A DNA stretch of 64,000 bases, from NCBI GenBank assembly GCA_964019135.1, contig OZ025249.1, positions 14,409,088 through 14,473,087 of the forward strand, written 5' to 3'. Source of the DNA: Arenicola marina (Eukaryota; Annelida; Polychaeta; Arenicolidae). This document shows positions 22,250 to 35,172 of the stretch, one piece after another (within the stretch, counting starts at the first letter, position 1; each line of letters opens with the position of its first letter). A program made the position numbers and the translations under genes. The notes beneath the pieces are model-generated. The model saw nothing but the letters and a program-made list of their open reading frames with translations. It searched no databases and was not told where the DNA came from.

Positions 22250-25200
22250 GGTGACACGCCAGTGTAAAACCCAGAGAGGGTTGAATCCAGGTGGACGGAG
22301 CGTGGTGACAGGACTCGTGTCGTCAGTGTGAACACCAGAGAGGGTTGAATCCGGGTGGACGGAGCACGGTGACACGACTCCTGTCGTCAGTGTGAACACC
22401 ACAGAGGGTTGAATCCGGGTGGACGGAGCGCGGTGACACGACTTGTGTCATCAGTGTGAACACCAGAGAGAGTTGAATCCGGGTGAACGGAGCGCGGTGA
22501 CACGACTCGTGTCGTCAGTGTGAACACCAGAGAGGGTTGAATCCGGGTGGACGGAGCGCGGTGACACGACACGTGTCGTCAGTGTGAACACCAGAGAGGG
22601 TTGAATCCGGGTGGACGGAGCGCGGTGACAGGACTCGTGTCGTCAGTGTGAACACCAGAGAGGGTTGAATCCGGGTGGACGGAGCGCGGTGACACGACTC
22701 GTGTCGTCAGTGTGAACACCAGAGAGGGTTGAATCCGGGTGGACGGAGCGCGGTGACAGGACTCGTGTCGTCAGTGTGAACACCAGAGAGGGTTGAATCC
22801 GGGTGGACGGAGCGCGGTGACACGATTCGTGTCGTCAGTGTGAACACCAGAGAGGGTTGAATCCGGGTGGACGGAGCACGGTGACACGACTCCTGTCGTC
22901 AGTGTGAACACCACAGAGGGTTGAATCCGGGTGGACGGAGCGCGGTGACACGATTCGTGTCGTCAGTGTGAACACCAGAGAGGGTTGAATCCGGGTGGAC
23001 GGAGCGCGGTGACACGACTCGTGTCGTCAGTGTGAATACCAGAGAGGGTTGAATCCGGGTGGACGGAGCGCGGTGACACGATTCGTGTCGTCAGTGTGAA
23101 CACCAGAGAGGGTTGAATCCGGGTGGACGGAGCGCGGTGACACGACTCGTGTCGTCAGTGTGAACACCAGAGAGGGTTGAATCCGGGTGGACGGAGCGCG
23201 GTGACACGATTCGTGTCGTCAGTGTGAACACCAGAGATGGTTGAATCCGGGTGGACGGAGCGCGGTGACACGACTCTTGTCGCCAGTGTGAACACCAGAG
23301 AGAGTTGAATCCGGGTGGACGGAGCGCGGTGACAGGACTCGTGTCGTCAGTGTGCACACCAGAGATGGTTGAATCCGGGTGGACGGAGCGCGGTGACACG
23401 ACTCGTGTCGTCAGTGTGCACACCAGAGATGGTTGAATCCGGGTGGACGGAGCGCGGTGACACGACTCGTGTCGTCAGTGTGCACACCAGAGATGGTTGA
23501 ATCCGGGTGGACGGAGCACGGTGACACGATTCGTGTCGTCAGTGTGAACACCAGAGAAGGTTGAATCCGGGTGGACGGAGCGCGGTGACACGACTCGTGT
23601 CGTCAGTGTGCACACCAGAGATGGTTGAATCCGGGTGGACGGAGCGCGGTGACACGACTCGTGTCGTCAGTGTGAACACCAGAGAGGGTTGAATCCGGGT
23701 GGACGGAGCGCGGTGACACGACTCGTGTCGTCAGTGTGAACACCAGAGAAGGTTGTATCCGGGTGGACGGAGCACGGTGACACGACTCGTGTCGTCAGTG
23801 TGAACACCAGAGAGGGTTGAATCCGGGTGGACGGAGCGCGGTGACACGACTCGTGTCATCAGTGTGAACACCACAGAGGGTTGAATCCGGGTGGACGGAG
23901 CGCGGTGACACGATTCGTGTCGTCAGTGTGAACACCAGAGATGGTTGAATCCGGGTGGACGGAGCGCGGTGACACGACTCGTGTCGTCAGTGTGAACACC
24001 AGAGATGGTTGAATCCGGGTGGACGGAGCGCGGTGACACGACTCGTGTCGTCAGTGTGAACACCAGAGATGGTTGAATCCGGGTGGACGGAGCACGGTGA
24101 CACGACTCCTGTCGTCAGTGTGAACACCACAGAGGGTTGAATCCGGGTGGACGGAGCGCGGTGACACGATTCGTGTCGTCAGTGTGAACACCAGAGATGG
24201 TTGAATCCGGGTGGACGGAGCACGGTGACACGACTCGTGTCGTCAGTGTGAACACCAGAGAGGGTTGAATCCGGGTGGACGGAGCGCGGTGACACGACTC
24301 GTGTCGTCAGTGTGCACACCAGAGATGGTTGAATCCGGGTGGACGGAGCGCGGTGACACGACTCGTGTCGTCAGTGTGAACACCAGAGAGGGTTGAATCC
24401 GGGTGGACGGAGCGCGGTGACACGACTGGTGTCGTCAGTGTGAACACCAGAGAAGGTTGAATCCGGGTGGACGGAGCGCGGTGACACGATTCGTGTCGTC
24501 AGTGTGAACACCAGAGAGGGTTAAATCCGGGTGGACGGAGCGCGGTGACACGATTCGTGTCGTCAGTGTGAACACCAGAGAAGGTTGAATCCGGGTGGAC
24601 GGAGCGCGGTGACACGACTCGTGTCGTCAGTGTGAACACCAGAGAGGGTTGAATCCGGGTGGACGGAGCGCGGTGACACGACTCGTGTCGTCAGTGTGAA
24701 CACCAGAGATGGTTGAATCCGGGTGGACGGAGCGCGGTGACACGACTCGTGTCGTCAGTGTGAACACCAGAGATGGTTGAATCCGGGTGGACGGAGCGCG
24801 GTGACACGACTCGTGTCGTCAGTGTGAACACCAGAGATGGTTGAATCCGGGTGGACGGAGCGCGGTGACACGACTCGTGTCGTCAGTGTGAACACCAGAG
24901 AGGGTTGAATCCGGGTGGACGGAGCGCGGTGACACGACTCGTGTCGTAAGTGTGAACACCAGAGAAGGTTGTATCCGGGTGGACGGAGCGCGGTGACACG
25001 ACTCGTGTCGTCAGTGTGAACACCAGAGAAGGTTGAATCCGGGTGGACGGAGCGCGGTGACACGACTCGTGTCGTCAGTGTGAATACCAGAGAGGGTTGA
25101 ATCCGGGTGGACGGAGCGCGGTGACACGACTCGTGTCGTCAGTGTGAATACCAGAGAGGGTTGAATCCGGGTGGACGGAGCGCGGTGACACGACTCGTGT

Positions 25201-28200
25201 CGGCAGTGTGAATACCAGAGAGGGTTGAATCCGGGTGGACGGAGCGCGGTGACACGATTCGTGTCGTCAGTGTGAACACCAGAGTGGGTTGAATCCGGGT
25301 GGACGGAGCGCGGTGACACGACTCGTGTCGTCAGTGTGAACACCAGAGATGGTTGAATCCGGGTGGACGGAGCACGGTGACACGACTCCTGTCGTCAGTG
25401 TGAACACCAGAGAAGGTTGAATCCGGGTGGACGGAGCGCGGTGACACGACTCGTGTCGTCAGTGTGAACACCAGAGAAGGTTGAATCCGGGTGGACGGAG
25501 CGCGGTGACACGACTCGTGTCGTCAGTGTGAACACCACAGAGGGTTGAATCCGGGTGGACGGAGCGCGGTGACACGACTCGTGTCGTCAGTGTGAACACC
25601 AGAGATGGTTGAATCCGGGTGGACGGAGCACGGTGACAAGACTCGTGTCGTCAGTGTGCACACCAGAGATGGTTGAATCCGGGTGGACGGAGCGCGGTGA
25701 CACGACTCGTGTCGTCAGTGTGAACACCAGAGAGGGTTGAATCCGGGTGGACGGAGCGCGGTGACACGACTCGTGTCGTCAGTGTGAACACCAGAGATGG
25801 TTGAATCCGGGTGGACGGAGCACGGTGACAAGACTCGTGTCGTCAGTGTGCACACCAGAGATGGTTGAATCCGGGTGGACGGAACACGGTGACAAGACTC
25901 GTGTCGTCAGTGTGCACACCAGAGATGGTTGAATCCGGGTGGACGGAGCGCGGTGACACGACTCGTGTCGTCAGTGTGAACACCAGAGAGGGTTGAATCC
26001 GGGTGGACGGAGCACGGTGACACGACTCGTGTCGTCAGTGTGCACACCAGAGATGGTTGAATCCGGGTGGACGGAGCACGGTGACAAGACTCGTGTCGTC
26101 AGTGTGCACACCAGAGATGGTTGAATCCGGGTGGACGGAGCGCGGTGACACGACTCGTGTCGTCAGTGTGAACACCAGAGAGGGTTGAATCCGGGTGGAC
26201 GGAGCGCGGTGACACGACTCGTGTCGTCAGTGTGAACACCAGAGAAGGTTGTATCCGGGTGGACGGAGCACGGTGACACGACTCGTGTCGTCAGTGTGAA
26301 CACCAGAGATGGTTGAATCCGGGTGGACGGAGCGCGGTGACACGACTCGTGTCGTCAGTGTGAACACCAGAGATGGTTGAATCCGGGTGGACGGAGCGCG
26401 GTGACACGACTCGTGTCGTCAGTGTGAACACCAGAGATGGTTGAATCCGGGTGGACGGAGCGCGGTGACACGACTCGTGTCGTCAGTGTGAACACCAGAG
26501 ATGGTTGAATCCGGGTGGACGGAGCGCGGTGACACGACTCGTGTCGTCAGTGTGAACACCAGAGAGGGTTGAATCCGGGTGGACGGAGCGCGGTGACACG
26601 ACTCGTGTCGTCAGTGTGAACACCAGAGAAGGTTGTATCCGGGTGGACGGAGCGCGGTGACACGACTCGTGTCGTCAGTGTGAACACCAGAGAAGGTTGA
26701 ATCCGGGTGGACGGAGCGCGGTGACACGACTCGTGTCGTCAGTGTGAATACCAGAGAGGGTTGAATCCGGGTGGACGGAGCGCGGTGACACGACTCGTGT
26801 CGTCAGTGTGAACACCAGAGAGGGTTGAATCCGGGTGGACGGAGCGCGGTGACACGACTCGTGTCGTCAGTGTGAACACCAGAGAAGGTTGTATCCGGGT
26901 GGACGGAGCGCGGTGACACGACTCGTGTCGTCAGTGTGAACACCAGAGAAGGTTGAATCCGGGTGGACGGAGCGCGGTGACACGACTGGTGTCGTCAGTG
27001 TGAACACCAGAGAGGGTTGAATCCGGGTGGACGGAGCGCGGTGACACGACTCGTGTCGTCAGTGTGAATACCAGAGAGGGTTGAATCCGGATGGACGGAG
27101 CGCGGTGACACGACTCGTGTCGTCAGTGTGAATACCAGAGAGGGTTGAATCCGGGTGGACGGAGCGCGGTGTCACGACTCGTGTCGTCAGTGTGAACACC
27201 AGAGAAGGTTGAATCCGGGTGGACGGAGCGTGGTGACACGACTGGTGTCGTCAGTGTGAACACCAGAGAGGGTTGAATCCGGGTGGACGGAGCGCGGTGA
27301 CACGATTCGTGTCGTCAGTGTGAACACCAGAGATGGTTGAATCCGGGTGGACGGAGCACGGTGACACGACTCGTGTCGTCAGTGTGAATACCAGAGAGGG
27401 TTGAATCCGGGTGGACGGAGCGCGGTGACACGATTCGTGTCGTCAGTGTGAACACCAGAGATGGTTGAATCCGGGTGGACGGAGCGCGGTGACACGACTC
27501 GTGTCGGCAGTGTGAATACCAGAGAGGGTTGAATCCGGGTGGACGGAGCGCGGTGACACGATTCGTGTCGTCAGTGTGAACACCAGAGAGGGTTGAATCC
27601 GGGTGGACGGAGCGCGGTGACACGACTCGTGTCGTCAGTGTGAACACCAGAGATGGTTGAATCCGGGTGGACGGAGCGCGGTGACACGACTCGTGTCGTC
27701 AGTGTGAACACCAGAGAAGGTTGAATCCGGGTGGACGGAGCGCGGTGACACGACTCGTGTCGTCAGTGTGAACACCAGAGAAGGTTGTATCCGGGTGGAC
27801 GGAGCGCGGTGACACGACTCGTGTCGTCAGTGTGAACACCAGAGAAGGTTGAATCCGGGTGGACGGAGCGCGGTGACACGACTCGTGTCGTCAGTATGAA
27901 GACCAGAATGGGTTGATTCCGGGTGGACGGAGCACGGTGACACGACTCCTGTCGTCAGTGTGAACACCAGAGAGGGTTGAATCCGGGTGGACGGAGCGCG
28001 GTGACACGATTCGTGTCGTCATTGTGAACACCAGAGATGGTTGAATCCGGGTAAACAGAGCGCGGTGACACGACTCGTGTCGTCAGTGTGAACACCTGAG
28101 AGGGTTGAATCCGGGTAGGCGGAGCACGGTGACACGACTCGTGTCGTCAGTGTGAACACCAGAGAGAGTTGAATCCGAGTGGACGGAGCGCGGTGACACG

Positions 28201-28600
28201 ACTCGTGTCGTCAGTATGAAGACCAGAATGGGTTGATTCCGGGTGAACGGAGCGCGGTGACACGACTCGTGTCGTCAGTGTGAACACCAGAGAGAGTTGA
28301 ATCCGAGTGGACGGAGCGCGGTGACACGACTCATGTCGTCAGTGTGAAGACCAGAATGGGTTGATTCCGGGTGGACGGAGCGCGGTGACACGACTCGTGT
28401 CGTCAGTATGAAGACCAGAATGGGTTGATTCCGGGTGGACGGAGCGCGGTGACACGACTCGTGTCGTCAGTGTGAACACCAGAGAGAGTTGAATCCGAGT
28501 GGACGGAGCGCGGTGACACGACTCATGTCGTCAGTGTGAAGACCAGAATGGGTTGATTCCGGGTGGACGGAGCGCGGTGACACGACTCGTGTCGTCAGTA
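22250..28600. repeat. 64-bp minisatellite, about 99 copies
   Basis: The unit contains GAACACCAGAGAGGGTTGAA, TCCGGGTGGACGGAGCGCGG and TGACACGACTCGTGTCGTCA. Copies are spaced exactly 64 bases over more than 6 kb. Each unit holds the inverted repeat GACACGA-N-TCGTGTC. Common variants (GAGAGG, GAGATGG, GAGAAGG; ACTCG or ATTCG; TTGTATCC) form longer-range patterns, and the right edge (27.89-28.6 kb) is more diverged, with a second monomer type (TATGAAGACCAGAATGGG). It is not coding: 64 is not a multiple of three and every frame closes. It starts about 565 bases upstream of the 21.6 kb ATG, or lies in intron 1 if the 36.5 kb exon is used. Confidence 0.95.
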
Positions 28601-30060
28601 CGCAAGCTGGTTAGGGCCATCTAAGTTTGCCTTTATAAGGCTACGTGTTTTCCGCTTGTCAGCCCGGATCAAATATTCAAACCCGGAGTAAATTCTTTCA
28701 ACGGCGACTAAATGATTAAAACCGAGATTAAGAAATTTAATTGTTTTCGTGATCCGTGACCTCCGTTTCACTTGTGACGCGAATATTTAGAGTTTAAATG
28801 ACTTGGAGTTCGTGCTTTTTATAGTTCCAATGTAACTCATCGGTAAATCTAAGCTTAACTTGCACATGTTTTAAGAATATGTACTGTTATGTCTATATGT
28901 ATTTTGGGCGTGATGGACTTGAAAGCTCAATAAACTCACGCTCATAAAGACACCAAGTGTTTTTTATTTTAAGGATGCTCAGCATACATCATCCCACCTA
29001 CTCGAAACTAAGACAGCGGCGCATGAGGTGAAATGGTGGTGTTTTAGGTATCCTATGCGCTCATTGAATTTAAATTAGACCAAGAAACTCCCGGGACAAT
29101 CAAATGGGGATAGACCAAACCTTTCATTTATTTATGATTGTGCATGTGTAAGTATTACCTGAATGCGAGATGAAGCGATAATAAATTTCTATTAACTCGA
29201 CCCCACCGCCGTCTGCCATTTCCTTCACGATGATGACATACGAAGTGTTCACGAAGTGTTTTGGTTTTCAAAACCACGCCTTTACATCGACAAAACATAC
29301 ATTTGCACACCGTATGCCATGCCTTCTGGTGGTCATGACAAACCAAACATTCACATGTTATTTCAAGGCCTCTCTCGGTCACGATAAACCAAGCATTCAC
29401 ACCATCTGCCAAGCATCTGCCTATTACAATTATGCGCTCTCACAGGCATCACATGGTCTGCCAAGCCATCTTGCGCTCATGACAAACTAAGAATTCACGT
29501 CGTCTGCCCAAACCCTCTCACGCTCATGACAAACAAGGATTTCATATCGTTTGCAAACGACGGTCAATCTTAATTCTTCTGCCAATCCCTTTCATGCTCA
29601 CGATAAACAAAGCATTCACATCGTTACGTGCGAAACGAGATTGATTGTATCTTGTCATATTAAGCTATTTCGGAATAAAAGGGCAATTTCGTGACAATTC
29701 GTTTGGCGAACACCAGAACATTTCAACTGTTATACTGCCAATGTCATAATCTGTCACATTATGGCGTACACATCCTTTTGAATTACTAATGTTATACATG
29801 AATTCAAGTCCGCTTATTTTATAAGGGAATCTTAGGAATTTTAGTTCTGTGATCCGAGATGAGATGCCCCTCTTACCCGCCCCCACCCCCCTCTTAAAAC
29901 TGGAACCAAACAATGTAAACCTGTATTGCTGATATGTGCTGGGCGTTAACATGTCTCCTTGTTTCTTTGGTTTGATTCGCATGCAACGTTCGAAGTAAAA
30001 TGTTTAGCGCTTACAAGCCTTGTGGTAGTCACCTCCTTTACGCCATATACGTATATATAT
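28601..30060. other. Spacer with a degenerate tandem repeat at 29.2-29.63 kb
   Basis: Between 29210 and 29635 the phrases CTCATGACAAAC, GCATTCAC and TCTGCCAA recur every 60 bases or so in eroded form. No gene is seen in the rest. Confidence 0.5.
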
Positions 30061-30829
30061 ATAAATCAGGATATCGTGACCAAGAAACGTCAGGCGGAGC
30101 TAGGCAACAATGAGGCTACATAGACCACGTCGCTGATCGTAGTTCCAATTTTGCCATCGTGAGGCGCTACTACATGCGCAATGCATTCTGGGTATTATTT
30201 GGGTCTTTCCGAGATGTCAAGATGGCGTCGTCGCCTAACAACGTATTTTGTACCCATATAAACATGATATAGTGTTATCTATGTAACGGAAAAGTTACAT
30301 AATCTGAATGTAAGTTAGATATGCTCATTAATTTTATGCATGCCTTGCCAATAACGTGGAAATATGGTATTTATCTTTATAGAAAAAGCCAATATAACAC
30401 CAAAATATTTCCCATAACTCTTTGCGTCAGTCTCGATTTTTCCAAGATGGCGTATAATTGCGAAGTCGTGTATGGGCCAGTTAAAGCTATAACTACAATT
30501 CTTATGTGCGTGACATCATGTTTCATTGTTTTATGCAATGTCGCTATGGCAACAATTGCCGATTACAAGGGCAGCAGGGCGGTTCGGGTCAGAATACGGC
30601 TTAACATGACCACCAACTCGTCATAATGGCAGCTATACCCAAGTTCAGTCCAACGGTGACTTTCTTCCGGAATAAATTCCACATAATGCATGCCTGGTCC
30701 TCTAAAACATGTCTCAACTTAGCCTTTGCTAGTTCCCGTCCCACATTGTCCATTAATGAGACATATGAACGTGATTCAGACACATTTTGCCGCTCTCGCT
30801 TTCCTAGACGACAAAATCACGTCCACACC

Positions 30830-33130
30830 TTAGCGGCCATGATAGGAGAGGCATGTCGCGGCATGTCTGAACCATTGCTAACGACCGCATGTAAATTTCC
30901 TGTAACTTAGGGATCTGATATCAGCTGTAGCAACACCTTATCCAGTATAACGGACCTAATCATTAAGACCTGCTAGTCTACGTGGCAATGTTCAGACAGT
31001 CGTCAACCCCTGGTAGCACGTTAGGAGTCTCTCAGTCGAAAGATTTGTCGTATTATTGATAGATTCGGCAATCTTAGGTGTCGATTCGGGGATGACTGAT
31101 TTGGCTACTATATGCAAGCATATGTGATGTACACTTCCACCTAACCATTAAGTATGCATATACTTGATAATCTGTTTATTGCTAATTAGTAATCGCTACA
31201 ACCATCGTTGTTATTGTCGGACCCATCTGGGACCACAAGATAGGATTAGCGGCAAGCTCCCCGAACGGTGGCGCTACGGAAACTCCGCGTTTACCGCTGC
31301 TGTCGGCCGTGCAAAAAACTGAAGAATAAAACATAAACATAACGAGCTATGTGTATTTAATACAGCAAAAAACACCTTGTACCTTTTCAAAAAAGTTATA
31401 ATTGTAACTCAACTCTTCCTATCATCACCTGATACAGCGTGTTATTAGGCTTAGGCTGGGTCCCAGGCACTAATTTGTAGAAATGCGTGGCGCATTTTTC
31501 CTATCAATTTGCGCAGCGCCGCCCTGGCGAGCGAGTGTGAAAATGCATTGAGGAAGTAGGCGACAACAAAGATATAATGGAGCCTTAGCGGAGTGAGTCG
31601 AAGGCAGGGAGCGGCCTAGTGGCCGTGCGGGCTGACAGGGCTCGTTAGGGCAGGTACGGCGAAGTCACTGTCACCTCAGCAAGGGTGGAATGTTATACCT
31701 CGGCTTATGCCAAACAAGGCATTCTCGTCAGTTTGTGGTTTGGGCCCAGGATGTTCCGTATAGCTTGGCAAACATTTGGCTAGAGAGACTCCTTGAAGGA
31801 CGCCCCGATCTGAAGTTTTTTCATATGCAATGTGTGCATGTTTGCGTGGGGAGCGCAAGCAGGAGTAATGGGTTTGGGTGTGCCATAGTGAAAATGGGCC
31901 TCATATTTAACATCAATCGGCACTACCGTTTTAGAATGTATATCTAATATGAAACAAAAATAAAATAAAATAACAGCTTGACAAACAGTAAACTATGCAG
32001 TTATGACTTATCCAGATTGGTGCTTTTTCTAGCCCAATGTTAACCTACTTTCATGCCCGCCAAATTAGTCAACATAAGAGCGAAAGAGCGAGAGGGAGAG
32101 ACAGGTAGAGACAGGGGCAGGGGCGGGGAAGACGTGTGATATCACAAGAGAATATTTATGTGTGTAACCCTCACCGTCAACTGATCTTCTGGACGCCTGT
32201 ATGATAACTACGACTCATAGAGAGGAGCGAACCATGGCAAAAGGAGACCAAGGCACTTCTAACAGAAGGAACGCATGGCTGGCTGCCAATACCTCTTTTA
32301 GAACTGAGGTTATTCTGTCTCCAAGAGACCACACAAGGTGGCAGCACTTCACTAATCGAGAACCCCAGTTGGAGTCTCCTAGAATTGGGCTGGCTGGTTC
32401 CACGCCCAAATGTTATAAATGTCACTACGGGAGCAATATAAGTATTTTATATTCACAAGCAAGTATAATATAGGCATTCCAGATAGTGTCATCGTCAGTT
32501 ACTGTAAAATTAAGCATAACATTCAAATTGAACCGCAGCCGCTTCCTCTACGATTTTCCGAACTACCTACTGTTTGATTAACGACGTCATAACCACCGTT
32601 ATTCTGTTTAAGAACCCATTCCATGAATTGAAGGTCAGATTTTATTATTCAAGCGCGTATATTTCTGGTTTAGACAATCGCGTCGCTTGCTCAACCGTCG
32701 GTCTGTTGCTAGTCTCCAATTCTGCAAGCCTAAATCGCAGAAACTCTAAGCTGGTAGAAGTATACAAGCGAAGTTGGGGCCGCGGAACCAGGGTATAGAA
32801 AGCTAGGGCGCGTGTGTGACGTATGAGTATTCGAATGCGTTTGATCAGTTTGAGGCTGAGCAATCCTGGAGCTTATCATAAGTGAGCTTGTAGCGCGGTG
32901 AGCAGACATTGGCACGACCAGACAGGGTCAAAGTTTACTATCTAAGCTATTATGTTCACAACATTTGCCACGTTGTTCAAATTTTATCCGATGACATGTA
33001 GAAATGGGCAAAATAAGGTACCATCCTTGGGAGAATGTTCTTTGGTTGGTCCACATGGTCCCAGAAGTGTAAACGTATGTGTCCTAATAGTATGGTAACG
33101 CCGAATAAAACGTATTATCTTAAAGCCGCT
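30830..33130. repeat. Segmental duplication, copy 1 (holds broken first exon)
   Basis: Blocks at 30.85-31.02, 32.04-32.24, 32.30, 32.89-32.94 and 33.03-33.12 kb are collinear with 36.12-36.30, 36.33-36.53, 36.96, 37.00-37.05 and 37.25-37.36 kb. Indels separate them. No ORF of note beyond the first-exon relic. Confidence 0.7.
32175..32235 (-). pseudogene. Broken signal-peptide first exon (cassette 2)
   Basis: This has the same length (61 bases) and donor position (GTGAGG) as cassette 3. It begins MVRSSL and then hits TGA at 32217-32215, where cassette 3 has TTA (Leu). The rest (VVVIIQASRRSVD) is still readable. Flanking sequence on both sides aligns with 36.1-37.3 kb, so this is the decayed member of a segmental duplication. 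Confidence 0.6.
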
Positions 33131-33859
33131 TTTCGAACTTTTCCCGCTAAATCTACACCCAGGATATATATATATATCACAATTTGCAGAAAACTCGATC
33201 GCCTCATTCTATAAATTCAGAAATCTAATAAACATCGCCGTTTTGTCTGTGATGTGGCAAACGTGGCTATCCTGAGTCACAGCGGAACTGTCGCGGCACT
33301 GCTACTTATAACAAAGCATCGAGAAGCCAAAAAACTGATGACGTTCACCACTAAGTTGAAAACCTGTGGAAAATTGCTATCACGGGGCCAAGAGACTATG
33401 TGGCAGTCTGGCATGCGTGGAATAGACAAACCAAAATTTTGGATGATTCAAGGACTGATTCTTTTTTTGTATTTTGACCTCTTTAGTTTTGGCGGGAAAG
33501 AGCTCGATATGTCACTTTAACCTCCGTATAATTTACCATGACTGTCAGTGTCTATTTAGATTTTTTTTTTAACCAAACCTTTCTCTCTCAATGATGACAA
33601 AATCTCTCGCACTTTTCTCTCACTCCCCCCTCCACACCCCCCCACCCCCCCACCCCTCCCGTCCCTCACCCCCGGGACTGGAGCTAAGCCTAACTCCAGC
33701 TTCGTCCCCGATGCCTCACTCACTCAACTTATGTTAGGTTACACACCAAGCATATGCTATGGGGCATAATGAAGTACATTATAATGGCGGGTTCATGGTG
33801 GGAGTGCACGCTGAAGTTTCACCAAATACAGAAGGAAAAATCGGCGTTAAAAAAAAGTG

Positions 33860-34115
33860 CGCCGCCTTCATTCGCTTCGCGGGGCCGGTGCAAAAGCTCA
33901 GTGGCCACCTCAGAGCCTAACGGCGCGTGGATCGATGGTTCGCGCCCCGCTGTGGCCATGTCTGTGTGGTCGTAGGATAAAAATTCTTATGTCTTTCTTC
34001 GTAAAGAGCGGGGAGTTACCCTCGGAGCCATGGCTCTACCCTCCCTCCCTTCTCCCATTGACGCGATATAAACAAAAGTGGTTAATGCGTCCTGAATAAC
34101 CAACCAACCATTCGC
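33860..34115 (+). repeat. tRNA-derived SINE
   Basis: An A-box-like AGCTCAGTGGCCAC at about 33896 and a B-box-like GATGGTTCGCGCCCC at about 33935 are followed by a body and a short tandem tail, AACCAACCAACC, near 34098. This is the layout of a tRNA-headed SINE. The terminal repeats are not confirmed. Confidence 0.45.
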
Positions 34116-34309
34116 TTCGTCTCAAGTATCAAAATACTTTGTACAAAGTCAACCTCCTGTTTGCAAAATTCTGGATCCGCTGCTGTATTCAGAGTGGCGT
34201 ACAAGTCGCGGATGAAGTATACCTTCCGATAGTCCTTCTCATTCCTCACATCTCCTCTGCCCCACGTAACCGCTAACCTCACGGTTGACCCCAAAGGTGC
34301 TGGGGTAGG

Positions 34310-34420
34310 TAGTACAGGTAAAATGTACAGGTAGGTAGTACAGGTAGGTAATACAGGTAGAATGTACAGGTAGAATGTACAGGTAGAATGTACAGGTAGA
34401 ATGTACAGGTAGAATTTTGC
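34310..34420. repeat. Short tandem repeat (TACAGGTAGAATG)
   Basis: About eight 13-14-base units of ACAGGTAGAATGT or ACAGGTAGGTAGT. Confidence 0.8.
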
Positions 34421-34869
34421 ATTTTTGATGGAGAATTTTCAAAATAAAGCATTCCGTTATCGTACGATCACATTGGAAGAGCTAAGCAAAATTTCAAAAT
34501 TGCGCATGGCCAAATTTGAAGCGCCTTTGACCTCGATCGAACTCGAAAACATATTTCGAAAGTAACATGGCTTGGAATTAATCAAAATCGAATGAATTCG
34601 TCCGGTACGGTAGCAATATCACAGTAAATGCTAAACATTGATGAATTTGATGCCAAAATACGAATGTAACTTCGGTTAGATTCACTTTCAATGCATAAGC
34701 ATGAAGGATAATTCTGATGGTTAAATTTGACATGGGGCAGATGGACCATAGCGCAAGTGTAACGCCCTCTGTCGGGAGATCGACGTCACTCGTGTCCAAA
34801 CTTGTGTTGCTAAATATCAAATATTAACTCAAACAAGCATTCTGTGGCATTAAAAATTTATGTCATACA

Positions 34870-35040
34870 TGTGTAGCGTGCCGAGGGGTGTATGTGGCCA
34901 AGTCGTATCGCTGCCACCAAACTGTAGCGTGCCGAGGGGTGTATGTGGCCAAGTCGTATCGCTGCCACCAAACTGTAGCGTGCCGAGGGGTGTATGTGGC
35001 CAAGTCGTATCGCTGCCACCAAACTGTAGCGTGCCGAAGG
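34870..35040. repeat. 51-bp tandem repeat, about 3.3 copies
   Basis: GTAGCGTGCCGAGGGGTGTA starts recur 51 bases apart. The unit is a multiple of three, so all frames stay open across it, but no start, stop or flanking coding context supports a gene. Confidence 0.85.
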
Positions 35041-35172
35041 TGTAGGTTTGTGGTGTTATATCAGGAAGGGGGCATTTTATGCCGCGATATGTTAAGCATC
35101 CTCGGTTTAACCCAGTAACACAGTAACCCAGTGTAACACAGCAATAAGGCAATAATAAAGCCAGCAACCAAT

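Noticed and set aside
22387..27647. Several 60-110-codon minus-strand ORFs rich in SPRSVHPDSTLSGVHT
   Set aside because: They are products of the 64-bp tandem repeat. The unit is not a multiple of three and the frames close within a few units, so there is no repeat protein.
22250..28600. CRISPR-like appearance of regular repeats
   Set aside because: The whole 64-bp unit is repeated with no unique spacers, in a eukaryotic intron or promoter flank.
29155..29490. Opposed ORFs at 29.2-29.5 kb
   Set aside because: They overlap a degenerate tandem repeat (CTCATGACAAAC phrases), which explains the open frames.
34860..35118. Open frames across the 51-bp repeat on both strands
   Set aside because: 51 is divisible by three, so frames stay open trivially. 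No coding context or splice sites.
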